A DNA stretch of 64,000 nucleotides, taken from the NCBI GenBank assembly GCA_934096985.1, contig CAKONC010000002.1, positions 160,916 to 224,915 of the forward strand, given 5' to 3'. The stretch comes from an uncultured Bacilli bacterium (GTDB lineage: Bacteria > Bacillota_I > Bacilli_A > RF39 > UBA660). The notes beneath the pieces were generated by a model, which saw only the letters and a program-made list of their open reading frames with translations, had not been told where the DNA came from and searched no databases. A program made the translations under genes and the position numbers. This document shows, in pieces, positions 35,637-44,535 of this stretch; positions within the stretch are counted from its first letter, which is position 1; every line of letters starts with the position of its first letter.

Positions 35637-36744
35637 TATTAAAAGCCCCAATTATAGCATCTACTATTCTTTCACTAGCGTGTCCATCTCCATAAGGATT
35701 AGATGCCTTACTCATTTTTTCATATTCTTCTTTGTCAAGAAGTAATTTTTTAGTCTCATTATAAATTATTTCTTCATCGGTACCAACTAATTTTAATGTT
35801 CCGGCTTCTATTCCTTCCGGTCTTTCAGTTGTATCCCTTAAAACTAATACTGGTTTTCCCAAACTCGGAGCTTCTTCTTGAATTCCACCACTATCTGTTA
35901 AAATTATATAACTTTTATTTTGAAAATTATGAAAATCAAATACCTCAAGGGGTTCAATTAAATGAACTTTATCATCACCATCAAATATTTCATTTGCTAT
36001 TTCTCTAACCTTAGGATTTAGATGAATTGGATAAATTACTTTTACATCATTAAATTCATCAGTTATTCTTTTTACAGCCTTAAAAATATTTCTCATAGGC
36101 TCACCTAAATTTTCTCTACGATGAGCTGTAAGTAAAATCATTTTTTCATTTGGTTTAATCCAGCCTAGTTCAGGATGAGTATAATTTTCATCAACTGTTG
36201 TACACATTGCATCAATGGCAGTATTTCCTGTTATATATATTTTGTTTTCATCAATATTTTCTTTAAGTAAATTATTTTTACTTATTTGAGTTGGTGCAAA
36301 ATACATGTCAGTCATTCTGTCAACCATTTGACGATTCATTTCTTCTGGAAATGGTGAATATTTATCATAAGTTCTTAATCCAGCTTCAACATGTCCAATA
36401 GCAACTTGATTATAAAATGCTGCTAGTGCACCAGCAAATGTAGTTGTTGTATCACCATGAACTAAAACTATATCAGGTTTTTCTTCTTTAATTACTTGTT
36501 CCAAACCAATTAAAGCTCTTGTTGTAACATCCGCAAGTGTTTGACCTTGCTTCATAATATTTAAATCATAATTTGGTTTAATATCAAATGTTTCAAGAAC
36601 TTGATCAAGCATTTCTCTATGTTGTGCCGTTACACAAACGATACTTTCAATTTCTTGCCTGCTTTCTAATTCTTTTACCAATGGAGCCATTTTTATTGCT
36701 TCAGGTCTTGTGCCAAATACACTCATTACTTTGATTTTTTTCAT
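35614..36744 (-). CDS. wecB: UDP-N-acetylglucosamine 2-epimerase (non-hydrolysing)
   Basis: 376 residues from ATG 36744 after GAGGAAAGG. Complete family blocks: VFGTRPEAIKMAPLV, VHGDTTTTFAGALAAFY, GHVEAGLRTYDKYSPFPEE, LTAHRRENLGEP, DSGGIQEEAPSLGKP and RPEGIEAGTLKLVG. It makes UDP-ManNAc, the donor for TagA (29939). The two genes lie in one locus, supporting a teichoic-acid-like linkage unit GlcNAc-ManNAc. Confidence 0.95.
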   Translation of the reverse strand: MKKIKVMSVFGTRPEAIKMAPLVKELESRQEIESIVCVTAQHREMLDQVLETFDIKPNYDLNIMKQGQTLADVTTRALIGLEQVIKEEKPDIVLVHGDTTTTFAGALAAFYNQVAIGHVEAGLRTYDKYSPFPEEMNRQMVDRMTDMYFAPTQISKNNLLKENIDENKIYITGNTAIDAMCTTVDENYTHPELGWIKPNEKMILLTAHRRENLGEPMRNIFKAVKRITDEFNDVKVIYPIHLNPKVREIANEIFDGDDKVHLIEPLEVFDFHNFQNKSYIILTDSGGIQEEAPSLGKPVLVLRDTTERPEGIEAGTLKLVGTDEEIIYNETKKLLLDKEEYEKMSKASNPYGDGHASERIVDAIIGAFNNEKETEE

Positions 36745-36745
36745 A

Positions 36746-38155
36746 TTATTTTCCTTTCCTCTTTTCACTTTCTTTCAAAAAATCTAAAATCTCTCTAACT
36801 TTACTTGTCCAAGTATTTTCTAATGCTTCTTTTCTTAACAATTCTTTATATTTTTCATTATTTTTATCCTTTATACAATTTTCTAACAGCGTTATAAATT
36901 CTTCAGGAGTTTTTCCAATTTTAACAGATTTATATCTCCTACATTCAGGTAAATCAGTAGTAACTATTGGTTTTTCCATAGACATATATTCAAATACTTT
37001 TACTGGACTAGTAGATAAAGTTATTTCATTTATTACGAATGGTATTGTAAGAACATCACAACAATTACCATATTTTATTAAATCTTTATAATTTTTAGTT
37101 CCAAGATAGTACACATTACTTAAATATTTAAAATATTTATGTTTCTTAAAAGAATCATCGTAATCAATTCCTATTAAAATTATGTTCCAATCTTTATGCT
37201 TTAATGCAATTTTTTCTACTAAATCATAGTCAAACCACTTTGCTAAAGCTCCATAGTAACCAATTATAGGCTTGTTTTGAGCAACTATTTTTTTTATATC
37301 AGTTGGGACTGGTAAGCTACTAGTAATATGAAAATCATCATATACTACACCATTAGTTGAAAACAAAATATTTTCCGAACTCCCACGTATTTTTTTTGCT
37401 TTTTCATATAAATAATGAGCTGTTGCAACCACTGGAATTTTAGAATTATTTAAAACAAATCGATGTCGTTCAAGCAATTCATCAGAAATGTTTGTCAAAT
37501 CTTCATGTAAATCATCAATATATTCATATAATAACTTATTTCCCTTTTTTAAAATTGTTTTTAGTTCATCAATATAGCAACCATTTTCATTAGCATATAA
37601 ATATAGTGTATATTTGGGCAAACAATTTTTTAATAATTCAAATTGATTGGTTACATATAAATTAGTTTTAATTTTTTCGAATCCTTCCACTCTATCATTC
37701 CAATTAACTGTACAATAAAAGAATAAAACATCTTCATGAGAAAAGTGTACGGCCATATGTTGTGGTCTTTGATACATTTTCATATACCAATCATAACCTG
37801 GATAAAATACAAAAATTCGTTTATATTTTTCTTTTTTTAATATTTTTTTCAGGCTAGATTTATAAATATATTTATTAAATTTCTTTTTAACACTATTAAA
37901 AAGAAATTTAATTAATTTGCCAAAGGTTCTAAAACACTCCAATATCCATCTAAATATTCCATTGTTTTTAATATAATAATAATTTAATCTTAAGAATCTC
38001 ATGGAATTAATTTTGTTTAACTCATTACTATAAACATTAACTATATGTTCATACTCACTTAGTAAATGTGCAATATACAAATCTTTTTCCTTATTTTCTT
38101 TAGTTAATTCTTTGATTTTTTTTTCCAATTTTTCTACTTTTTCTTCATTTTGCAT
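36746..38155 (-). CDS. GT-B glycosyltransferase (RPQH type) with N-terminal coiled coil, paralogue 2
   Basis: 469 residues. Residues 1-50 are a Lys/Glu coiled coil (EEKVEKLEKKIKELTKENKE). The GT-B domain has MKMYQRPQHMAVHF, LLYEYIDDLHEDL, IIGYYGALAKWFDYDLVEKI and TLSTSPVKVFEYMSMEKPIV. It matches the gene at 30637 block by block, so the two are paralogues that probably add different sugars of the repeat unit. It ends one base after the wecB start, so translation is coupled. The coiled coil may link it to partner enzymes. Confidence 0.82.
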   Translation of the reverse strand: MQNEEKVEKLEKKIKELTKENKEKDLYIAHLLSEYEHIVNVYSNELNKINSMRFLRLNYYYIKNNGIFRWILECFRTFGKLIKFLFNSVKKKFNKYIYKSSLKKILKKEKYKRIFVFYPGYDWYMKMYQRPQHMAVHFSHEDVLFFYCTVNWNDRVEGFEKIKTNLYVTNQFELLKNCLPKYTLYLYANENGCYIDELKTILKKGNKLLYEYIDDLHEDLTNISDELLERHRFVLNNSKIPVVATAHYLYEKAKKIRGSSENILFSTNGVVYDDFHITSSLPVPTDIKKIVAQNKPIIGYYGALAKWFDYDLVEKIALKHKDWNIILIGIDYDDSFKKHKYFKYLSNVYYLGTKNYKDLIKYGNCCDVLTIPFVINEITLSTSPVKVFEYMSMEKPIVTTDLPECRRYKSVKIGKTPEEFITLLENCIKDKNNEKYKELLRKEALENTWTSKVREILDFLKESEKRKGK

Positions 38156-38167
38156 AAATAACCTCTA

Positions 38168-39391
38168 CTACAATTTTATATAATCTAAATAATCATCACT
38201 CATTCGTTTTGTACTTAAAAATTCATAATCATTTTTTTCAAAATTTCTTTTATATTTATCGATATTTTCAGATACATTAATAATCTCCTTTGCAAAATAA
38301 CTAGTGCTAGAATCTTTTACTTTCATGCTCATTTTGTTTGCTAACTTTGGAGTAATACTTAAAATATCATCATATGGTGGTTTAACACCAATTATGCGGC
38401 TTGTATTAGGAAAAGTTTTATTTAACATAAAATCAGTCATAATTACCGGTTTTCCTTTTAATAAAGCTTCCATAACAGTTAATGGAACTCCTGCCTCATG
38501 AATTGATGGTTGTAAATAAATATCACAAACTTTAGTAATAAAATCTCCCACTTCTTCCTGTGGAATATAATCTAATAAAATTATATTATTATGTGCTTTT
38601 GACTTTTTAACGTTTTCAGAAATTGTTTGATACAATTTCTCATCTAAAATTGGCCCAGCACACACAAATTTAATTTTTTTATTAATCTTAATAACCTCTT
38701 CTGCAATACCTATGATTGCCATTTGATGTTTTCCTGATGTGTATCCACCTATCGTTAAACATACTAACTCATCGTCTTTTATTTTCAAAGATTTTTTAGT
38801 AATCGAAGATATTTCACCATTATCAAGATTATTAAAATCAATGCCATTTAAAATTAATTTAATATTTTTATAACCTGTTTTTTTTGTGAAATAGTCTTTA
38901 CACCATTCAGAAACAGCAATAATGCCATTAACAAATTTTAATTTTATTTTTAACTTTATCCACTCTTCATCAGTATACCAGATATATGTATTATGAATAA
39001 TATAATAATTTTTAAATCCCAAAAATTTAAATAATATCATATGAAATGTAGTAAAATGAAATACTAAAGTTCCAATATTATTTTTAGCACAATACTTAAT
39101 CATTTCTACTACATCATAATAAATTATTCTAATATCCTTTGGTGTATAAATTTGTTCAAACATTGGGCCAGTTGTATTACTAATACATATTACCGTAGAA
39201 ATATCTCCATTATTTTTAAATGCTTTATATATGTTAGCGGCAACCTGTTCTAATCCACCACTTTTAAATGATTCTACAACTTGAGCTATGCCCTTTTTCT
39301 TACCTATATTTCTAATTCTATAATAAAGAAGATAGAATAAAGCACCAATAAATCTTAGTAACTTTTTTATTTTGTGCAATATTTTTTTCAT
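38168..39391 (-). CDS. Glycosyltransferase family 4
   Basis: 407 residues. GT4 blocks: VVESFKSGGLEQVAANIYKA at the acceptor half, IIHNTYIWYTDEEW, FVNGIIAVSEWCKDYF, and the donor half LTIGGYTSGKHQMAIIGIAE, VCAGPILDE, and PSIHEAGVPLTVMEALLKGK with the catalytic Glu region. Retaining enzyme using a nucleotide sugar. Overlaps the end of the next gene upstream by four bases. Confidence 0.88.
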   Translation of the reverse strand: MKKILHKIKKLLRFIGALFYLLYYRIRNIGKKKGIAQVVESFKSGGLEQVAANIYKAFKNNGDISTVICISNTTGPMFEQIYTPKDIRIIYYDVVEMIKYCAKNNIGTLVFHFTTFHMILFKFLGFKNYYIIHNTYIWYTDEEWIKLKIKLKFVNGIIAVSEWCKDYFTKKTGYKNIKLILNGIDFNNLDNGEISSITKKSLKIKDDELVCLTIGGYTSGKHQMAIIGIAEEVIKINKKIKFVCAGPILDEKLYQTISENVKKSKAHNNIILLDYIPQEEVGDFITKVCDIYLQPSIHEAGVPLTVMEALLKGKPVIMTDFMLNKTFPNTSRIIGVKPPYDDILSITPKLANKMSMKVKDSSTSYFAKEIINVSENIDKYKRNFEKNDYEFLSTKRMSDDYLDYIKL

Positions 39392-40530
39392 TTCCCTACC
39401 TCATTAAACATTTTTATAAATTCTTTTTTACCTTTTTCATGTATTTCAACATATTTTTTCAAAACATTTTCATTGTTATCGGCTATTTCTTTCAGTTGAT
39501 CTTTATTTAATAATTTTCCAGAATTAAAATCGTCTAAAGTAATATACTTCATACCCAAATCTACAAAGTCTCCTATTTTTGGACTACTTACAATAGGAAC
39601 AATTCTATATTTAAAATAATCAGCTATTTTGGTAGGGCAAGCAACATTATTTACTGTAATATCATCTCTTAAAACATAACCATAATGGGCTTTCATATAT
39701 ACATCTTTGCATAAATCTTGATATGATTTTGAACCTACGACTAAGTTTTCTGGTTTAGAATATTTCCAAGTAGCCCAGAACTCTTTTGGATTCGGACAAT
39801 AAATCATGTAATTAGCATTGTCAATACATTTATGAATCGACTCTTGCATTAATTCTATCTTTTGCCATTTCATGATGCCACCAGCATAAATTACAACTGG
39901 TTTATTATCAATAAATTTTTTTTCCTTAGGAACTTCAACATCATATTGTGAAAGATTACTATCAAAAATTGGCATTATAATTGTTTTTGCTTTAAATTTT
40001 TTTCCATATTTTGTTTTTAAATGTTCCTTTATTTTATTAGTTACACATATTAGGCATTCAGCTTTTTGCACTGTAACTTCCTCAATGTCCCCATACATTT
40101 GAGCATCTTCATATCTTCCGTATAAAGTTTCTTCTTCTGGCACAACACCATGAACATCAACGTATACTTTTACACCTGGTAATTTATAAAATTTCTTTTT
40201 TGCTTGCCAAACAGAATGGCAATATATTTTCTTACAAGCAATCATTAGCAAAGCAATTATAAATTTTTGTTTTTTAGAACTAGGCAAATATCTTACTACT
40301 GTTGTATTTCTTTCTGGATATTCCTCAAAAACTAATGAACTACTATTAGTTTCATAAGTTACATAAACTTTATAAAAATCCTTAAATAATTCATCAACCG
40401 CTTTAACTCTTTTATAATAACCATCTTTTAATCTCTCTTCATTAAAATATGGGGCAACAATTATTATTGATTTATTTTTTTTTATTCTTTTTCTCACATC
40501 GAAAAAATGATTTAATAGTATTTTTTTCAT
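39388..40530 (-). CDS. GT-B glycosyltransferase
   Basis: 380 residues. N-terminal half IIVAPYFNEERLKDGYYKRV and YVDVHGVVPEEETLYGRYED; C-terminal half PVVYAGGIMKWQKIELMQES, YMIYCPNPKEFWATW, and VACPTKIADYFKYRIVPIVS near the donor site. A GT4-like fold, but the E-x7-E motif is weak. Overlaps the start of the next gene by four bases. Specific sugar unknown. Confidence 0.8.
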   Translation of the reverse strand: MKKILLNHFFDVRKRIKKNKSIIIVAPYFNEERLKDGYYKRVKAVDELFKDFYKVYVTYETNSSSLVFEEYPERNTTVVRYLPSSKKQKFIIALLMIACKKIYCHSVWQAKKKFYKLPGVKVYVDVHGVVPEEETLYGRYEDAQMYGDIEEVTVQKAECLICVTNKIKEHLKTKYGKKFKAKTIIMPIFDSNLSQYDVEVPKEKKFIDNKPVVIYAGGIMKWQKIELMQESIHKCIDNANYMIYCPNPKEFWATWKYSKPENLVVGSKSYQDLCKDVYMKAHYGYVLRDDITVNNVACPTKIADYFKYRIVPIVSSPKIGDFVDLGMKYITLDDFNSGKLLNKDQLKEIADNNENVLKKYVEIHEKGKKEFIKMFNEVGK

Positions 40531-40538
40531 TACTACAC

Positions 40539-41288
40539 CTATTTTTTACCTTCCATAAATTTCAAATATTCATCACATACTTCTTTACCACCTATTTTTT
40601 GAACGACCCCATGTTCTATCCAAACTACGCTATCACATAATTTTTTTATTGATTCAGTTGAATGTGATACATAAAGTACTGTAGTTCCTCCGCCTATCAT
40701 ATCCATCATTTTTCTTTCACTTTTAGCTTGAAATGCAATATCACCAACTGAAAGTATTTCATCAACAATAAGTATTTCTGGATCTACTATTGTAGCTATT
40801 GAAAACGCAAGTCTTGCTACCATTCCTGATGAAAAGTTTTGAACTGGTACATCTAGAAAATCCTTTAATTCCGAAAACTCAACAATTTCATTAAATTTTG
40901 AATCAATAAGTTCTTTAGAATACCCCATAACTGCACCATTTAAATAAATATTTTCTCTTGCTGTAAGTTGTGGATCAAAACCAGCTCCAAGTTCAATCAT
41001 AGGGCATATATTTCCATATGCATTAACTTTTCCTTCCGTAGGTTTCATAACACCTGCAACAACTTTTAAAAGTGTAGATTTTCCCGCGCCATTTGAACCA
41101 ATAAATCCAACAACTTCACCTTTTTTAATATTTACATTTACATTTTTAAGCGCCCAAAACTCATTTTTAACTTTCTTTTTATGTTTTCCCAAATCAACAA
41201 ACCACTGTTTTAGAGAAAAGCCTTTTTCTATTCCGAGGTTAAACTTCATTGAAACATTTTCTATTTCAATCATATTTTCTTTTTCCAT
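40539..41288 (-). CDS. tagH: Polysaccharide/teichoic acid ABC exporter, ATPase subunit (TagH/Wzt type)
   Basis: 249 residues from ATG 41288 after GGGAGG. ATPase with Walker A GSNGAGKSTLLKVVAG, signature VQNFSSGMVARLAF and Walker B ILIVDEILSVGD; the SVGD form is typical of TagH/Wzt. No C-terminal polysaccharide-binding domain, so it exports without a cap-recognition module. Paired with the permease directly upstream, which overlaps the RBS region. Confidence 0.92.
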   Translation of the reverse strand: MEKENMIEIENVSMKFNLGIEKGFSLKQWFVDLGKHKKKVKNEFWALKNVNVNIKKGEVVGFIGSNGAGKSTLLKVVAGVMKPTEGKVNAYGNICPMIELGAGFDPQLTARENIYLNGAVMGYSKELIDSKFNEIVEFSELKDFLDVPVQNFSSGMVARLAFSIATIVDPEILIVDEILSVGDIAFQAKSERKMMDMIGGGTTVLYVSHSTESIKKLCDSVVWIEHGVVQKIGGKEVCDEYLKFMEGKK

Positions 41289-41298
41289 AAATACCTCC

Positions 41299-42096
41299 CT
41301 AAACATAATAGATAAATTTATCTTGTTTTTTCTTAAAGATAAATATTCCAAGTAAGAAAATAATTAATGCAGATACACCACAACCCGCAAATTGGCCAAG
41401 AGTCGGTGTATTATGATATAAAATAATCGTTCTTGCAAAATTAATAATTTGATACATTGGATTAAACTTCATTAGGAATTGAAGTGTTAAATTCCCAATA
41501 GATTTTATATCATACATAATCGGAGTTAAATACGTCCAAATTGTTATAATAATTCCGTAAATATAAAACATATCCCTTAAAAATACAGATACAGTAGACA
41601 AAATAAATCCCATTCCAACAGTAAATAAAAATAAACAAATAAATGAATACGGAAGTAGTATATGTTGCCAACATAGTCCAGTACCCGTAGCAAGTATTAC
41701 AATATAAAGTGGTATTAACGTAAGTAAAAAGTTAATACCTACAAATATGCATTTTGAAAGTGGAAAAATATATTTAGGAATATAAACTTTATTAATTAAA
41801 CTAAAGTTTCCTACAACACTACTCATAGCAAGATTACTAGCTTCACTAAAATAGTTAAAATATGTAAGTCCTATAAGTAAATATGCAAGATAGCTTACTC
41901 CCGGAGTAGACATTTTAAATACGTTAGAAAAAACTACTGCCATAACAGCCATCATAAGTATAGGATAAAGAAGACTCCAAAGTACTCCTAAAATGCTTCT
42001 TTTGTATTTTACTTTAAAATCTCTTGAGACAAGTTGTTCAAGCAAAAAAGAATATTTTTTGTAAACATATTTTAAATTATTAATTATTTTTTTCAT
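41299..42096 (-). CDS. tagG: Polysaccharide/teichoic acid ABC exporter, permease (TagG/Wzm type)
   Basis: 265 residues, six membrane helices. N-terminal QLVSRDFKVKYKRSILGVLWSLLYP is the family signature, with FLRDMFYIYGIIITIWTYLTPIMY near the C-terminus. Forms the channel that moves the lipid-linked polymer across the membrane. First gene of the 42096-31974 block. Confidence 0.92.
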   Translation of the reverse strand: MKKIINNLKYVYKKYSFLLEQLVSRDFKVKYKRSILGVLWSLLYPILMMAVMAVVFSNVFKMSTPGVSYLAYLLIGLTYFNYFSEASNLAMSSVVGNFSLINKVYIPKYIFPLSKCIFVGINFLLTLIPLYIVILATGTGLCWQHILLPYSFICLFLFTVGMGFILSTVSVFLRDMFYIYGIIITIWTYLTPIMYDIKSIGNLTLQFLMKFNPMYQIINFARTIILYHNTPTLGQFAGCGVSALIIFLLGIFIFKKKQDKFIYYV

Positions 42097-42187
42097 ATAC
42101 TTTATTTCCTCTAAATAATTATACTAAAATTAATCTAATGTAGCAAGTTTTAAAGCAAAAAATGGTATTTTTAATCATTTTCACAAA

Positions 42188-42216
42188 AAATCACTTAACC
42201 TCAAAATTAAGTGATT
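42188..42216 (-). terminator. Terminator of the 42222 surface-protein gene
   Basis: AATCACTTAA arms (42216-42207 with 42198-42189), 8-base loop, then a T run on the minus strand. It stops transcription before the exporter genes. Confidence 0.85.
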
Positions 42217-42221
42217 AATTA

Positions 42222-44087
42222 TTATTCTACTACAAATGGTTTTGTATACGACCCATCTCCTAAGGTATATTCGGTGCCAGGCTTCAAGGAAACGGCCGGA
42301 CGCACGCCCCCCGTAGCGTCGACGTAGTGGTACTCGTACGTGGCGTCCATGCTCATGCCGCCGGCGGAGCTGTGGTCGAAGTAGTTAGGGGAAGCAAGCC
42401 AGTACCAACTGCCGGTATTTAAATAGTATGTACTATAACTGGCATTTCTATATGCTAGCAATACCTCCGGTTCGGATAATAACCCGACCGGATAAGTAAG
42501 TTTTGCTTTACTATTACTCATACTGAATCTATCAGTTTCATTTGTACATGCTAAACTATAATTTGTACTATTGGTTTTAAAATATAAATAAGTTGTTGTA
42601 CTTCCTCCATTTGGATTCCATCCATTTGCTGATTGGTCACGCATAGTTCTGTCATTACAAAATACTGTATCTTCCAGTTTATCTGTGTAACTTGTCATTT
42701 TGTCTTTATACCATGAATCTATATATGCTTTTATTGTACTATCAGTTTTATTTACATCATCTGCATATAACATTTCATTTAATGCATCGTCTACCGATTT
42801 ACCATTTGTAAGTGTTATATAATATGCAATACTTGGAATTGTATAATATACATAATAAAGTGATGTACATGTTGTTCCTGCTGTAAAACACGTATAATGA
42901 TTACTATTGATCGTATTATAGCCACTTGACCATGTTTTTACTGTTTTTGTACCACTTAAAGTATATGTTCCATTATACGTAAATGTATTTCCAAATACTA
43001 TATTTGATTGTGATGACATAGTCTTACTTGAATATGTATAAACTTTATTATACATATATCCCACATATGCTGGTGAATCAGAACTACTATTAAATGCTTT
43101 TGTACTTGCTAACTGTGAAGCATTACCTGTGTTATTACATGATATTACGATTTCACCAGTTGACTTGCCTACACTAAATGTTACTGTATCATTACCGTCT
43201 GAACTACTAACATCTTTTGTATATGATACTTTTATTACATCAGATGTTGTAAGTCCAGTAAGTGCTATTGTCCCCGATTCTGTTCCACTATGATTTTCAA
43301 GTGCAGTACCATTTTTGTAAAATGATGCTTTATCATAACGTGCTTCTGATGACATTGTATAGCTTAAATAATAATCTCCAGGCTCAGAAACTGTAAAAGT
43401 TATTGTTCCTGTTTTATTATTATCATGATTTGTACTTGTCCATGTCTTATTGGTACTATCAAATGTATATGGATATGTTGCATCATTAGTTAAATTTGTA
43501 TATTCTGATTCTTCAATTAGAGTTAGGGGAACTTCATCTTTTTGAACTCCATTATATATCATTTTAACCCCACCAGTTTCAGTCGTTCTTACTATCTTCC
43601 AGCAAAAGCCACCAAATATAACATTATTATTTTCTACTGCCCCATTAAAATAATATACTGGATTTGCATATGTGCTGGCATCTGACTCACTATATAGTTT
43701 TACATAAGTATCATTATTGTTATATCTTTTAGCAATTAATTTATATAATTCTTTTGATTCTTTATAATCAAAATATAAATAACACTTGTCTGCTCCTAAT
43801 AAAGATATTTTTATTTTACCAGTTGCCGAATTATAATCACTAATTTTTCCACCATTTTCACAAGTTGTTTTTTCTTCATTCAATACATAATCTCCTATTG
43901 GAATGCTATTTGAAGATGATTTAATATATTCTGTAGCACCATCTTCTTTAATCATTATGGCCATAGAATTATTTTTAGTTTCTGCGTTACTTTCTTTCAA
44001 AGTATGTTTATTACTGACATGAAAATATAATAATATTCCTAAACAAATTATTATTCCATTAATTAATAATATAAATCTTTTTTTCAT
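42222..44087 (-). CDS. Cell-surface protein with C-type-lectin-like, possibly diversified C-terminus
   Basis: 621 residues. N-terminal membrane helix (FILLINGIIICLGILLYF), then an outer part with GGFCWKIVRTTETGGVKMIY, a beta-sandwich-like segment (VSEPGDYYLSYTMSSEARYD) and a Tyr/Ser/Thr-rich middle. The C-terminal 65 residues read WYWLASPNYFDHSSAGG, then HYVDATGGVRPAVSLKPG, then LGDGSYTKPFVV. W-x-W-L-A-S with G-V-R-P-x-V-S-L is typical of formylglycine-enzyme-like C-type lectin folds, including retroelement-diversified ones. GGGAG precedes the ATG by ten bases. A pair of recombinase-like sites lies 33 bases upstream of the start. Ligand unknown. Confidence 0.75.
   Translation of the reverse strand: MKKRFILLINGIIICLGILLYFHVSNKHTLKESNAETKNNSMAIMIKEDGATEYIKSSSNSIPIGDYVLNEEKTTCENGGKISDYNSATGKIKISLLGADKCYLYFDYKESKELYKLIAKRYNNNDTYVKLYSESDASTYANPVYYFNGAVENNNVIFGGFCWKIVRTTETGGVKMIYNGVQKDEVPLTLIEESEYTNLTNDATYPYTFDSTNKTWTSTNHDNNKTGTITFTVSEPGDYYLSYTMSSEARYDKASFYKNGTALENHSGTESGTIALTGLTTSDVIKVSYTKDVSSSDGNDTVTFSVGKSTGEIVISCNNTGNASQLASTKAFNSSSDSPAYVGYMYNKVYTYSSKTMSSQSNIVFGNTFTYNGTYTLSGTKTVKTWSSGYNTINSNHYTCFTAGTTCTSLYYVYYTIPSIAYYITLTNGKSVDDALNEMLYADDVNKTDSTIKAYIDSWYKDKMTSYTDKLEDTVFCNDRTMRDQSANGWNPNGGSTTTYLYFKTNSTNYSLACTNETDRFSMSNSKAKLTYPVGLLSEPEVLLAYRNASYSTYYLNTGSWYWLASPNYFDHSSAGGMSMDATYEYHYVDATGGVRPAVSLKPGTEYTLGDGSYTKPFVVE
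42272..42420 (-). other. Candidate DGR variable repeat (VR) with A-free end
   Basis: Bases 42281-42420 hold 86 G/C of 140 by hand count (61%), in a gene and genome of about 30%. On the coding strand the codons run AAC TAC TTC GAC CAC AGC, then TCC GCC GGC GGC. That is the spread expected when adenines of AAC codons are replaced at random. The 29 bases 42313-42285 contain no A on the coding strand and would match an IMH-like end. No template repeat or reverse transcriptase was found here. Confidence 0.5.
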
Positions 44088-44119
44088 ACTTTATTTTCTC
44101 CCATAAATACGGGTTTCAT

Positions 44120-44148
44120 TTTTCTTAAATCTAATACATTTAGGAAAA
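44120..44148 (+). repeat. Tyrosine-recombinase-type site, left copy
   Basis: 11-base arm TTTTCTTAAAT, 7-base core CTAATAC, 11-base arm ATTTAGGAAAA. The arms are inverted copies with one mismatch. It lies 33 bases upstream of the surface-protein ATG. Confidence 0.65.
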
Positions 44149-44440
44149 TTTTTTGTTTTTAAGCATAACTATGGGAAATAACAAATATTATAAAATTAAT
44201 TTGACTAGAAATTATTAAAAATTATTTTTTGAAAATGTCTTTTTTAGTCAGTATATAAAAGAAGAATCATAAAAATTTTTGACCATTTTTTTGACTAGAA
44301 ATTTAAAAAAAATTAAGTACTTTTAGATTAAAATATTATAAATTTTTACCAAATTTTGACATTTTATTTATATAATTATACAAATTTTTATAAAAATATG
44401 ATAATATTAAATTGTAATAGTACGAAGATATGGGAACGTT
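44149..44440. promoter_or_regulatory. Putative invertible promoter segment (292 bp)
   Basis: No coding frame. It contains four TTGAC motifs, all on the plus strand (44201, 44280, 44291, 44356), including a consensus TTGACA at 44356-44361 with TATAAT- and TATACA-like bases after it. These point away from the surface gene in this orientation. ATTGACTAGAAATT-type sequences at 44201 and 44291 are direct repeats 90 bases apart. If the segment inverts, the TTGACA element would face the gene at 44087. Confidence 0.45.
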
Positions 44441-44469
44441 TTTTCTTAAATGTATTAGATTTAAGAAAA
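44441..44469 (-). repeat. Tyrosine-recombinase-type site, right copy (inverted)
   Basis: TTTTCTTAAAT, core GTATTAG, ATTTAAGAAAA: perfect inverted arms, and the core is the reverse complement of the left copy's core. 28 of 29 bases match the left copy in inverted orientation. Confidence 0.65.
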
Positions 44470-44535
44470 TTTATTGCCTAATATATGCTTAAAAATTGAA
44501 CATAAAAAAATGACTATTTTTATAGTCAAATTTTT

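Noticed and set aside
42222..42272. DGR template repeat inside the window
   Set aside because: I looked for a second copy of the GC-rich block (for example GCGTGCGTCCGGCC) on both strands and saw none, so the template, if real, is outside.
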